From NCBI RefSeq assembly GCF_900167075.1, contig NZ_FUWH01000008.1, forward strand, positions 1 to 64,000: 64,000 nucleotides of DNA, in the 5' to 3' direction. Positions 56,185-64,000 of this stretch are shown here, piece after piece. The DNA comes from Sediminibacterium ginsengisoli. GTDB taxonomy: Bacteria; Bacteroidota; Bacteroidia; Chitinophagales; Chitinophagaceae. The position numbers and the translations under genes are program-made. The notes beneath the pieces are model-generated. The model ran no database searches. It saw only the letters and a list, made by a program, of their open reading frames with translations, and was not told the DNA's origin. Position 1 is the first letter of the stretch, and the number at the start of each line of letters is the position of its first letter.

Positions 56185-57530
56185 TCCCTGGCAGGCTGAA
56201 ACAACCGGCCAGACATACGCAGGAAACGGTAGATCAGTAAAACAGACGCCACAGTAAGCCCGGCAATCAGGCCCAGCCACATTCCCTGTGCGCCCATATC
56301 TGCGTGGAAAGCGAGGTAATATCCAAACGGCAGCCCGATCACCCAATAGGCAATAGTAACATATACCGTAGGCAGCTTTACATCTTTAATACCCCGCAAC
56401 AATCCTGCTCCGATAGCCTGCGTACTGTCAGACACCTGGAATACGGCTGCATACAGCAATAAAGTTGCTGCCAGTGACACCACTTCCGCATTCTCATTGA
56501 ACCAGACCGGTAATATATGCCTGCAGAGCGCAAAGAACAAGGCACAAAGTCCGCCATAAATCAATGCCGTAACAATGGTGCTCCTGCCGATCATATTGAT
56601 CAGTTTCCCATCGGAACGGCCATAAGCATTGCTGACGCGGATAGAACCTGCCTGTGCCAGCCCCAGCGATACCATGAATGTGAACGCCGCGCAGCCGAGT
56701 GCGATCTGGTGCGCCGCCTGCGCCACGGCACTGATGGTTCCGATGATAATACCCGATACCGCAAATGCCGCCGTCTCCATCCCTAACTGCAGGCTGCTCG
56801 GCACACCGATATGCAGCAGTTCTTTCATGCTCTTCTTCGACAATTTCCACTGGGCTGAGGCAACTAAAATATATTTCCGGAAAGTCCTGTGTTTCAGGAT
56901 CACGCCGCCTAGTAACAGGAAGATAAAGCAACGGGTGATAAAAGTAGCCCAGCCGGCCCCGGCCAGCTCAAGCCTCGGGAAACCCAGGTTACCGTAGATG
57001 AGCAGCCAGTTCAGTACAATGTTCAGCGGCAGGGCCAGCAGCGACAGTAACATGGCCGTCCTGGTAAATTCGAGCCCGTCCGTGAACTGCTTCAGTGTCA
57101 TGAACAACAGCATGGGAATGATCGACAGGCCCACCAGTTTCAGAAATGGCAAGGCCAGTCTTACCACTTCAGGGTCCTGGCCGAGGTGGTACAAGAGGTT
57201 CTGACCATAGATCAGTCCGCCGGAGATCAGCAGCGCAAAAAGTGCACAGAGACAGAAACCGTTGAAAAAATAATGCGATACCTGTTCCGTATTGTTCCGG
57301 CCATTGGCCATCGATACCAGCTGAGACACGGAGATCGTCATGCCCACACCTACCACGAAAGGAATATTGATCACGTTCAGCACAAGGGCTGCTGCGGCGA
57401 GCTGCTTATAACCGATCGCTCCTACCATTGCCATATCAATAATATGCAGCGCCATCTGCGCCAGTTCCCCGATAATAATGGGCAGGCCTAACCTTAAGGT
57501 GCTGAATGCTTCCTTTCTCATCGTCGTCAT
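56181..57530 (-). CDS. MATE-family multidrug/sodium antiporter (NorM-like)
   Basis: 449 residues from the ATG at 57530, about twelve hydrophobic helices in two six-helix halves. It starts 'AFSTLRLGLPIIIGELAQMALHIIDMAMVG', the classic MatE opening. The second half has 'LHIGVPSSLQLGMETAAFAVSGIIIG' and 'AAHQIALGCAAFTFMVSLGLAQAGSIRVSNAYG' with the conserved A-x-x-Q-I and R-V-[SG]-N motif. Family role: Na+- or H+-driven export of cationic compounds. The frame continues to 57587, but that start would overlap the next gene. Confidence 0.9.
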   Translation of the reverse strand: MTTMRKEAFSTLRLGLPIIIGELAQMALHIIDMAMVGAIGYKQLAAAALVLNVINIPFVVGVGMTISVSQLVSMANGRNNTEQVSHYFFNGFCLCALFALLISGGLIYGQNLLYHLGQDPEVVRLALPFLKLVGLSIIPMLLFMTLKQFTDGLEFTRTAMLLSLLALPLNIVLNWLLIYGNLGFPRLELAGAGWATFITRCFIFLLLGGVILKHRTFRKYILVASAQWKLSKKSMKELLHIGVPSSLQLGMETAAFAVSGIIIGTISAVAQAAHQIALGCAAFTFMVSLGLAQAGSIRVSNAYGRSDGKLINMIGRSTIVTALIYGGLCALFFALCRHILPVWFNENAEVVSLAATLLLYAAVFQVSDSTQAIGAGLLRGIKDVKLPTVYVTIAYWVIGLPFGYYLAFHADMGAQGMWLGLIAGLTVASVLLIYRFLRMSGRLFQPARD

Positions 57531-57573
57531 GTCCGTAAAAATTAAAGAGGGCGAATTTACGTGTAATTGGCAC

Positions 57574-57873
57574 TCAGAGATTGGCAATTACAAGACCGGC
57601 ACTGATCAGCTGAAGTTCGGCCGGCGGGTTCTGTGCAGCATCGGTTGCCGCTTTTGCAACGCCTTCGGGTGTAAGGGAAAAATGAAGCGTATCCATCTGT
57701 TTGAAAACAACCAGTCCTTCTTCTGCCAGCGATGTCAGGTGCGCATGGATCAGCTCCCAGCCGAAAGTAGAATGCAGGATCATTTCGCGCGTACTGCATA
57801 CATACTGATCCGGATGAGGCTCATCCTTCACCATATTGTAAAGCGTCTGGAGGGTAATAAACCGGTTATCCAT
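57574..57873 (-). CDS. Small winged-helix-like protein of unknown function
   Basis: 99 residues from the ATG at 57873 (the open frame reaches 57924). 'TLQTLYNMVKDEPHPDQYVCSTREMILHSTFGWELIHAHLTSLAEEGLVVFKQMDTLHFSLTPEGVAKA' looks like a winged helix: recognition helix ('ELIHAHLTSLAEEGLV') followed by a beta wing. It may be a small regulator. It lies 43 bp upstream of the MATE gene on the same strand and could control or be co-transcribed with it. Confidence 0.55.
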   Translation of the reverse strand: MDNRFITLQTLYNMVKDEPHPDQYVCSTREMILHSTFGWELIHAHLTSLAEEGLVVFKQMDTLHFSLTPEGVAKAATDAAQNPPAELQLISAGLVIANL

Positions 57874-58013
57874 ACAGGAAAGATACTTATTCGTTTTTCT
57901 CCATCCGGCATCCGGTACATTCAAGTTGTCAACATCGTATACACGTGAGCAGGTGAAAAAAATTTTTGAATATATGTAGTCAACTACGTAATTTTATACA
58001 TAAATTGATTTTT

Positions 58014-58517
58014 ATGGAGGACAACATAATAATTCGTCCGCTTACGAACGGTGATTGTGCAGCTATTCAGGCACTTATATTACCGATACAGCAAATCGAG
58101 TTCAATATTCCCATTACGCTGGAGAAGCAGCCCGATCTTCTCAATATTGAAAAAAATTACCATGCAACAGGGGGCGGCTTTTGGGGTGCGCTGGCCGGAG
58201 AAAAGCTGGTAGGCACTATTGCTATGATCGGAATTGGCGGCGGCGCGGGGGCGATCCGTAAAATGTTTGTGGAAAAAGAATGGCGGGGGAAGGAGAAACA
58301 GATCGCACAGCAACTGCTGGCCGCGCTTATCGGCTATTCCCGCACAAACGGGATCACAAACCTCTACCTCGGCACGGTTGATGTACTCAAAGCTGCCCAG
58401 CGGTTTTATGAACGGAACGGATTTCAGCCTATTCAGAAAAGCGCGATGCCTGCAAACTTTCCGTTCATGGCGCCGGATACCGTATTCTATCATCTTGATC
58501 TTACCACTTATGCCTAA
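58014..58517 (+). CDS. GNAT acetyltransferase
   Basis: 167 residues from the ATG at 58014, which gives the usual opening 'NIIIRPLTNGDCAAIQALI'. The CoA-binding part is 'IRKMFVEKEWRGKEKQIAQQLLAALIGYSR' (R-G-K in the loop position) and the end motif is 'AAQRFYERNGFQPI'. The stop overlaps the following MarR-like gene by 8 bp, so both are made together. The target substrate is not known. Confidence 0.87.
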   Translation: MEDNIIIRPLTNGDCAAIQALILPIQQIEFNIPITLEKQPDLLNIEKNYHATGGGFWGALAGEKLVGTIAMIGIGGGAGAIRKMFVEKEWRGKEKQIAQQLLAALIGYSRTNGITNLYLGTVDVLKAAQRFYERNGFQPIQKSAMPANFPFMAPDTVFYHLDLTTYA

Positions 58518-59016
58518 ATCTTCGATCATCGACGGGCTCGGACTCCTCGCTATTTCTACCCGCCTGCAGCGCCTGAGCGAACAGCTCCGTAAAGACGGGC
58601 AACAGATCTACCGTTCTTACGGCATCGACTTTGAACCAAAATGGTTCCCGGTGGTATATTCCCTTCATGTGAAGAAAACTCTCAGTGTGGTGGAAATCGC
58701 GGCGGAAATCGGTTATACGCATCCATCCACCATCAGCCTGCTGAAAGAGCTCGAAAGGGAAAAGATCATTTCCTCCCGGAAAGACAGCAGTGACGAACGG
58801 AAACGGCTGATACAACTGACAGAAAAAGGCAACAGTCTTGTGCTGGAGATGCAACCGGTATGGGACACAATGACCCGCGCTATCGCTGCGCTTACCTCCA
58901 CACCCAATAACCTTCTTTCTGCCATTACAGAAGTAGAATCGAAGCTGGGTGAAAAAAGCTTCCTGCAGCGAGCGGAAGAAATCAAATCAGGGCTGTCACC
59001 TTTTACCGGGCAATAA
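58510..59016 (+). CDS. MarR-family transcriptional regulator
   Basis: 168 residues. The start ATG at 58510 lies inside the end of the GNAT gene. A longer open frame from 58234 is only the shadow of that gene. The winged helix reads 'LSVVEIAAEIGYTHPSTISLLKELEREKIISSRKDSSDERKRLIQLTEKG', with the D-x-R-x-x-x-[IL]-x-L-T-x-x-G wing that defines MarR. Flanking helices make the dimer interface. It may control the GNAT gene and itself; no operator was picked out. Confidence 0.9.
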   Translation: MPKSSIIDGLGLLAISTRLQRLSEQLRKDGQQIYRSYGIDFEPKWFPVVYSLHVKKTLSVVEIAAEIGYTHPSTISLLKELEREKIISSRKDSSDERKRLIQLTEKGNSLVLEMQPVWDTMTRAIAALTSTPNNLLSAITEVESKLGEKSFLQRAEEIKSGLSPFTGQ

Positions 59017-59043
59017 AAAAAGTATGTATTTAATGTTGTACCA

Positions 59044-59460
59044 TTGCATATGGCATTATTGGAAAAACACCTGTTTGTAAAACCGTCGCAGCTGCCGAAT
59101 TCCGGCAACGGCCTTTTCACTAAAATATTTATTCCCAAGGGTACAAAGATCGTAGAATATAAAGGGCGCATCACTACCTGGAAAGCTGTGGAGAACGATG
59201 CCGACAACGGCTATATCTTCCAGGTAAACCCGCAACATGTAATTGATGCATTGCGTACCAAAAGAGCGCTGGCGAGATATGCCAACGACGCGCGCGGATT
59301 AAGCAGGGTAAAGGGTCTGACCAATAACTGCGATTATGAGCTCGATGGCTTACGCGCTTATATCACTTCCAAAAAAGATATCCAGCCCGGCGAAGAGATC
59401 TTTGTGGCATACGGGAAAGATTACTGGGATACTATCCGGGCCAACCTTGCATCATCATAG
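59044..59460 (+). CDS. SET-domain protein (putative protein-lysine methyltransferase)
   Basis: 138 residues, little more than a SET core. 'LPNSGNGLFTKIFIPKGTKIVEYKGRI' is the N-SET beta entry. 'LTNNCDYELDGLRAYITSKKDIQPGEEIFVAYGKDYW' carries N-N-C (the N-H-S/C equivalent), G-E-E-I and the catalytic-region Tyr (A-Y-G-K-D-Y-W). The methyl donor is SAM. Eukaryote-like SET proteins are scattered in bacteria; the target protein is unknown. The end overlaps the convergent kinase gene by 29 bp. An ATG two codons later is an alternative start. Confidence 0.83.
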   Translation: MHMALLEKHLFVKPSQLPNSGNGLFTKIFIPKGTKIVEYKGRITTWKAVENDADNGYIFQVNPQHVIDALRTKRALARYANDARGLSRVKGLTNNCDYELDGLRAYITSKKDIQPGEEIFVAYGKDYWDTIRANLASS

Positions 59461-60613
59461 AATTTTCCTCCGGTCCTGATTCGCAAAGCAGCATATGAAT
59501 AGTGGTGCCCTCTCCTTCTGTTGAAGAAGCCCAGATACGGCCGCCATGTATCATCACTATTTTACGGCAGAGTGCCAGCCCTATTCCCGTGCCTTCATAA
59601 GTATGCTGTGCATTCAGCCGCTGGAAGATCATAAAGATCACTTCCGCATATTCCTGGCTGAAACCGATGCCGTTATCAGCAACTGCTATATGGTAACATT
59701 TACTGCGTTCGGGATAACCGTACCTTATTTTTTCACCTGAATTGAGGAGCCTGCACGTGATGCGGATCACCGGCGGTATACCAGGTCTGGTAAACTTAAG
59801 CGCATTTCCTACCAGGTTATAAAGCAGCTGGTTCAGGTACAGGGGCAGTCCCACCACTTCCGGCAGCCTGTCTGCTTCTATTACCGCCTGCTTTTCATGG
59901 ATCTTCAGGTCAAAATCACTGAGTACGTCCTGCAGTATTTTGTTCAGGTCTGTCGGCACAAAAGAATCTTCGATATAAGTAAGTCGTGAATAGTTCAGGA
60001 TGGCTTTCATCAAAGACCCCATCCTTCCGGTAGCTGCGATGATCTTTTCCAGGTAAAGCCTGCTCTCCGGTTTCAGTTCATCCCCCGCTTTATCGAGCAG
60101 GCGGTATGCAAAGGTTTCAATTTTTCGTACCGGCTCCTGCAGATCGTGCGAAGCCAGGTAAGTGAACTGCTCCAGTTCCTGGTTATGGAATTCAAGTTTC
60201 TGTGTGTATTCTTTGAGCCGGTCTTCCCCAAGTTTTCTTTCAGTGAGGTCGCGGGTCACTTTGGAAAAGCTCACCACATCTCCCTGTTCATTATGCAATG
60301 CAGTGATCACAGTACTTCCCCAGAAACAATTACCATTTTTGCGTACACGCCAGCCTTCGTGTGTTGCCTTGCCTTTTGTTACCGCCTGGTTCATCAATTG
60401 TTCCGGCAGGGCCGATGCCTGGTCTTCCGCTGTATAAAAGATGCGGAAGTGTTTACCTACGATCTCATCTGCCGGATAACCTTTGATCTTTTCAGCACCC
60501 AGGTTCCAGTTCTGTATCACACCATCCGCATCCAGGCGGATGATTGCATAGTCCTGCACCTCCTCAATCATCTGCCGGAACCAGTCTGTCTGGGTATTGT
60601 TTTTTTCGCTCAT
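59432..60613 (-). CDS. PAS-domain sensor histidine kinase
   Basis: 393 residues. An N-terminal PAS/PAC domain (about 10-125: 'YAIIRLDADGVIQNWNLGAEKIKGYPADEIVGKHF' and 'VSFSKVTRDLTERK') leads through a short coiled coil to the dimerisation helix with the phospho-acceptor in 'FTYLASHDLQEPVRKIETFA'. The ATPase domain has N-box 'NLVGNALKFT', 'VADNGIGFSQEYAEVIFMIFQRL' and 'GTGIGLALCRKIVMIHGGRI'. It has no membrane segment, so it is cytoplasmic. A response regulator gene starts divergently 87 bp away. The partner is likely but not proven. Confidence 0.9.
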   Translation of the reverse strand: MSEKNNTQTDWFRQMIEEVQDYAIIRLDADGVIQNWNLGAEKIKGYPADEIVGKHFRIFYTAEDQASALPEQLMNQAVTKGKATHEGWRVRKNGNCFWGSTVITALHNEQGDVVSFSKVTRDLTERKLGEDRLKEYTQKLEFHNQELEQFTYLASHDLQEPVRKIETFAYRLLDKAGDELKPESRLYLEKIIAATGRMGSLMKAILNYSRLTYIEDSFVPTDLNKILQDVLSDFDLKIHEKQAVIEADRLPEVVGLPLYLNQLLYNLVGNALKFTRPGIPPVIRITCRLLNSGEKIRYGYPERSKCYHIAVADNGIGFSQEYAEVIFMIFQRLNAQHTYEGTGIGLALCRKIVMIHGGRIWASSTEGEGTTIHMLLCESGPEENSMMMQGWPG

Positions 60614-60700
60614 AATCACTTACTTAGTCCGCGATCAATATTATTGTTTGCGGTTTTTTAAACCTACTGTTAAAGTTAATGTCTAAATTCGTGCAGCGCT

Positions 60701-61099
60701 ATGAAAAAAATTGAGAATATCCTGCTTATTGACGACGACACCGATGATATTGAGATATTCCGTGAAGCGGTGGGCGAGGTAGTTCCCGACGCGCATTTCG
60801 ATGGCATCACCAATTGCGAAAAGGCGCTTTCCCAGCTGAATAACAGCCTTACCGGCCTCCCCGACCTGATCTTTCTCGACCTGAACATGCCGCTGATCAA
60901 TGGCAAACAGTGCCTTTCCGCCATGCGGAAAATGGCTCACCTGAGTAATATTCCCATTATCATCTACAGTACGTCCTCTTTTCAGAAAGATATTGATGAG
61001 ACAAAACAACTGGGGGCCTCCGAATTTCTTACCAAAAGTTCCCGCTTTGAGGAAACCTGCAACCTGCTGAAGCGGATGATCAGCAAATTCACTGCCTGA
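60701..61099 (+). CDS. Single-domain response regulator (Rcp1-like)
   Basis: 132 residues, receiver domain only. The acidic pocket is 'LIDDDTDDIEIFREAV', the phospho-acceptor Asp is in 'LIFLDLNMPLINGKQCL', the Thr/Ser is in 'IIYSTSSFQ' and the Lys is in 'SEFLTKSSRFEE'. There is no output domain, so it should relay a phosphate or act by protein contact. It is transcribed divergently from the PAS kinase and convergently with the nucleotidyltransferase (18-bp gap). Confidence 0.92.
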   Translation: MKKIENILLIDDDTDDIEIFREAVGEVVPDAHFDGITNCEKALSQLNNSLTGLPDLIFLDLNMPLINGKQCLSAMRKMAHLSNIPIIIYSTSSFQKDIDETKQLGASEFLTKSSRFEETCNLLKRMISKFTA

Positions 61100-61117
61100 T
61101 CTGCAATATTCCCGGTT

Positions 61118-62284
61118 TTATTTGTTAGTCCCCGCTTTGCCGGTTGCCGCTTTTACAAGCAGCCTGAACGGGCGGCTCAGGTAGTACAATGTCCAGAAGG
61201 GCAGGTAATGTGAATCGATATCTCTTCCGTTGGGTGTTAATGCAAAATGAATGGCCCTGCGCACCGCACTCATTTTCTGTGCGATGTTTTCCGATAATCG
61301 TATGTTATAATAGAAAGCTTTTCCAAAAGAGACCCGTTGCTTTTGCTGCATCGTCAGCAGCCGTTCTCGAAGAGCCTTGCTCACAGATCTTACAGATTCC
61401 GGAACGGCTTTTTCATCAGCTGCACCCATCCCGAGCAGGTCTTTTATCAACAAGCTGCTTAACTGGCTGTACACAACAGGAATATCACCCAGATTTCCGG
61501 CAGCATTACCCGTTTTTTGATACATCATTGCAAGATCTAGCACGGAACGGATATCAGGAAAATAATCTGCAACGGCGCTGTTTACCAGCATCAGTTTTAA
61601 ATAATCATATTCATTAAACCTACGGCTGGCCAGCAGGTATCCATCGTCCAGCATTTCGCTGAAAGTGCCGGTGTAATTCATATAATACTTACTGGGTCTG
61701 TAATGCAGATCTGCCTGCATAAACCCTTTTTCAGCATTATAATTGAACACGGCTTCTTTTTCAGCACTTAAATATCTTTTGCGAAAGCGCCTGTAGTAAA
61801 GCGTGTCGTCCATCATAAAACCATTGGCTTCCATAATGGGTATAATCCGGTCAAGATCTGACTGGTTGATCATGATATCAATATCTGCCGATTCCCTCAG
61901 ACTTATATTTCCATAAGCCACTTTGGCAAAATCGCTCCCTTTATATGTTTTTACCGTAATTCCCTGTTCTGCGAGCAAAGCAGTTAAGCGTTCGGATTCA
62001 TTGCATTTTTTTAATGCAAAGGCAGTGTGAGACATGCAGAAAGAACGTAAACGTTCTTTTACGCCTGTATCTGCGTTAATGCCCGTATCGCTGAATACCG
62101 CATGCAATACAGGCCTGATACGATGCGCAGCAGCCAGCTGATAAAAATGAGCCCAGTCAACAGGTGTACCGGCAATAAAATCGTTGATCGCCCCGGCATT
62201 TACGCTACCTGTAAATACCCGGCAACACAGCAAGAGCAGTGCAATTTCCGGGTTATACCTGTTTTTGATTACTTCGATCTCCAT
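61118..62284 (-). CDS. Nucleotidyltransferase-family protein (PF14907/NTP_transf_5 type)
   Basis: 388 residues. The characteristic stretch is 'ITVKTYKGSDFAKVAYGNISLRESADIDIMI', with K-G-x-x-x-A and the metal-binding D-I-D-I pair, followed by 'FMQADLHYRPS' (second acidic site). This family is commonly encoded in clusters for lasso peptides and other modified peptides, and its reaction there is uncertain. It is the last of three minus-strand genes whose upstream members are a small protein and an ABC exporter; the gap to the small protein gene is one base. Confidence 0.8.
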   Translation of the reverse strand: MEIEVIKNRYNPEIALLLLCCRVFTGSVNAGAINDFIAGTPVDWAHFYQLAAAHRIRPVLHAVFSDTGINADTGVKERLRSFCMSHTAFALKKCNESERLTALLAEQGITVKTYKGSDFAKVAYGNISLRESADIDIMINQSDLDRIIPIMEANGFMMDDTLYYRRFRKRYLSAEKEAVFNYNAEKGFMQADLHYRPSKYYMNYTGTFSEMLDDGYLLASRRFNEYDYLKLMLVNSAVADYFPDIRSVLDLAMMYQKTGNAAGNLGDIPVVYSQLSSLLIKDLLGMGAADEKAVPESVRSVSKALRERLLTMQQKQRVSFGKAFYYNIRLSENIAQKMSAVRRAIHFALTPNGRDIDSHYLPFWTLYYLSRPFRLLVKAATGKAGTNK

Positions 62285-62285
62285 A

Positions 62286-62543
62286 TCACGCGGTAACTAT
62301 ACGAACGGTTATCTGCTTATTTTCTTCCTCTACCTCAATAGATGCTGCATTACAGGAAATGTGATGTTTGATGCCATGCCCTGTTACTTCTTCTGTTGAG
62401 GTAAAAACTTTTCCCGCTACTTCAATATGATCTGCCAGCTGCTCTGTATCGTTTACAAGCAGGCGCCACTTTTTATCGCTCTGTAACGGATAAGCTGTGT
62501 TGAAACGTATCCGCACTGTTTTAAATACCGGCTTGTCTGTCAT
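62286..62543 (-). CDS. Small protein of a peptide-type locus, function unknown
   Basis: 85 residues, no signal peptide or membrane helix. 'KWRLLVNDTEQLADHIEVAG' and 'GHGIKHHISCNAASIEVEE' suggest a compact beta-rich domain with His and Cys that might bind a metal. I do not recognise a family. It does not look like a PqqD-type recognition domain or a precursor with a leader and core. It overlaps the ABC transporter gene by 4 bp and precedes the nucleotidyltransferase by one base, so it is a firm part of this operon. Confidence 0.55.
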   Translation of the reverse strand: MTDKPVFKTVRIRFNTAYPLQSDKKWRLLVNDTEQLADHIEVAGKVFTSTEEVTGHGIKHHISCNAASIEVEEENKQITVRIVTA

Positions 62544-64000
62544 AACTGTTGTTTATCATACATTTCCCTGAAAAATCCGTTCGACTGAACCAGTTCGCTG
62601 AAACTTCCTTCTTCCGCAATACGTCCGTTCTGCAGAAAATAAATATGATCCGCGATCTTGAGGTTATACAACCGGTGCGTGATCAGTACGATGATTTTAC
62701 CTGCTTTATGTTTCCGTATATTATCAAAGATAGCAAATTCGGCAGCAGCGTCAAGGGCGCTGGTAGGTTCATCCAGTACAATCAGGTCGGCATTTTTATA
62801 AAACAGCCTTGCGATGGCAATTTTCTGCCATTGTCCGCCGCTCAGTTGTACGCCGCCATGAAAAATATGACCGAGTTTTGTATGGTATCCGGCTGGTAAT
62901 GTTCTGATGAAAGAAGCCGCTCCCGACATTTCCGCTGCGGCTTCGATCGCTTGCTGCTGAGCGGCTGTTACATCTGTTTGAAAAGCGATATTATCATTGA
63001 TGGATAAAAAATATTTTTCGAAATCCTGAAAAACGAATGCACTCTTACTCCTGAATATTTCTTCGGATATATCTTCCAGCCGGTTGCTGCCGAGCTGAAT
63101 CCTTCCTGATTGCAATTCATATAATCTTGCCATCAATTTTACAAGCGTAGACTTCCCTGATCCGTTTTCGCCCACAATGGCAATGATCTGCCCGGGTTCG
63201 CAATCGATGGATATGTCCTTAAGCACAGGATGACTGCCTCCCGGATAAGTGAATGAAAGGTCTGAAATATGTAATCCGCCATTCAGATCCTGATCCTTTG
63301 TACCAGGTCTGGAAACCGACGGCATATTGAAAAACGAAAAAAGATCGCCCAGGAAAACCCGTTGCTGAAAAAGTTGCACCACTGCCTGCAGGAAATTTCT
63401 TGATGTGGTTTGCAATCGCTGGAAACCCTGTATATAAATGACCAGCACGCCTATTGTAATGGTGCCTTCCCACGCATTTTTTGTGAGTGAAGCGAAAATA
63501 GAGACCATTACAACGATCTCCAGTGTTTCTGCGATCAGGCTGTACAGCATCCATCTGCTATGCTGTTTTTTTCTTTCCGCGGTAATATAAGCCCTGATCC
63601 GTCTGAATCGTCCGGTAAAATCAGCAGCAAAACCGAATAAACGAACTTCCTTGGCAAAGCTTACCCCGCTTAATACCTGGTGATAATAACCGGCCTCTCT
63701 CTCCTGCTTTGCCAAACGGTGATCTGTTTTCACCAGTGCATGCCCCGAATACCATTTTACAACCGCAAGCGGAAGTGAAAGCAGCACGAAAAGCGCGGCA
63801 AACAATGGTTCTAGGGTAAACAGGAAACCGGCCAGGAATAAAACAGAAAGGCTGTTGGTCAGAATACTGTTCAGACTGGCAGGCAGTGCTGCGGCTTTAA
63901 ACAGCGATTGCTGCTGGGCCAGGTGAAGCCTGTCGTGATAAGCAGGATTCTCATAATAACTGTACGCCACACCTGTTGCCTTTTCCAGTACCTGTGCCGA
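62540..64000 (-). CDS. ABC transporter, fused permease and ATPase (N terminus beyond window end)
   Basis: The frame is open through the window edge (residues S-A-Q-V-L-E-K-A-T-G-V precede the first possible start at 63970), so it is truncated. The visible membrane part has two or more helix pairs ('LFLAGFLFTLEPLFAALFVLLSL' and a pair around 'TLEIVVMVSIFASL'). The ATPase has Walker A G-E-N-G-S-G-K-S, 'FQDFEKYFLSINDNIAF' (Q-loop), signature L-S-G-G-Q and Walker B 'LIVLDEPTSALDA'. The arrangement is an exporter of the type found with modified-peptide genes. The peptidase C39 domain, if any, would be outside the window. Confidence 0.88.
   Translation of the reverse strand, partial: SAQVLEKATGVAYSYYENPAYHDRLHLAQQQSLFKAAALPASLNSILTNSLSVLFLAGFLFTLEPLFAALFVLLSLPLAVVKWYSGHALVKTDHRLAKQEREAGYYHQVLSGVSFAKEVRLFGFAADFTGRFRRIRAYITAERKKQHSRWMLYSLIAETLEIVVMVSIFASLTKNAWEGTITIGVLVIYIQGFQRLQTTSRNFLQAVVQLFQQRVFLGDLFSFFNMPSVSRPGTKDQDLNGGLHISDLSFTYPGGSHPVLKDISIDCEPGQIIAIVGENGSGKSTLVKLMARLYELQSGRIQLGSNRLEDISEEIFRSKSAFVFQDFEKYFLSINDNIAFQTDVTAAQQQAIEAAAEMSGAASFIRTLPAGYHTKLGHIFHGGVQLSGGQWQKIAIARLFYKNADLIVLDEPTSALDAAAEFAIFDNIRKHKAGKIIVLITHRLYNLKIADHIYFLQNGRIAEEGSFSELVQSNGFFREMYDKQQL

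Noticed and set aside
58234..58509. Long N-terminal extension of the MarR gene
   Set aside because: It is out of frame with, and fully inside, the GNAT gene. The family start at 58510 explains the protein.

Overview
The window looks like a chromosome segment of a Bacteroidota bacterium, most likely from the Chitinophagaceae. This is inferred from family content: TlpA/DUF4369 thiol proteins, a BlaI/BlaR1 pair, RecQ-UvrD fusion helicases, YncE-type phosphoesterases, ThuA proteins and WG-repeat proteins. Candidate promoters also fit the Bacteroidota -7 pattern TAnnTTTG. Base composition is moderate in most of the window. It is visibly AT-richer in the helicase (21-25.8 kb), in a secreted-protein gene (25.9-27 kb) and in a defence block (39.5-51.7 kb), which suggests separate acquisition of those parts.

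Layout: 0-0.34 kb is the right end of an IS4-family insertion sequence. 0.4-6.3 kb is a tripartite RND efflux operon. 7.5-11 kb is a BlaI/BlaR1/TlpA-like operon with its operators. 11.1-14.4 kb holds an SDR enzyme and katG behind an OxyR-like site. 14.4-17.5 kb is an EamA transporter, two GNAT acetyltransferases and an APH-type kinase. 17.5-17.85 kb is an intergenic repeat relic next to a solo IS-like end. 17.8-20.9 kb holds an effector-binding protein, a methyltransferase, an HprK-like kinase and a DinB protein. 21-25.8 kb is an exonuclease-RecQ-UvrD helicase broken by a frameshift at a six-A run. 25.9-31.5 kb holds secreted or membrane proteins of unknown function, including one made of exact 43-residue repeats. 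31.6-39.3 kb holds a YncE/phosphoesterase and two serine beta-lactamase-family hydrolases. Between those two lies a 1.3-kb array of three short (about 102 bp) and three long (346 bp) tandem repeats.

The most striking block is 39.5-51.7 kb. Seven overlapping or closely spaced minus-strand genes form one apparent operon: hsdR, hsdM, hsdS, an ABC/SMC-like ATPase, an HNH nuclease, mcrB and mcrC. It joins a complete type I restriction-modification system, a Septu-like ATPase-HNH pair and a McrBC system. It lies downstream of the 3' end of a tRNA-Lys(TTT) gene, which carries a 52-bp perfect palindrome.

52-61 kb is housekeeping or accessory: SDR, SAM hydroxide adenosyltransferase, aldo/keto reductase, ThuA, MATE, GNAT/MarR, SET domain, and a divergent sensor kinase and response regulator. 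61.1-64 kb holds a PF14907-type nucleotidyltransferase, a small unknown protein and a truncated ABC exporter. It looks like the edge of a peptide natural-product locus that continues past the window.
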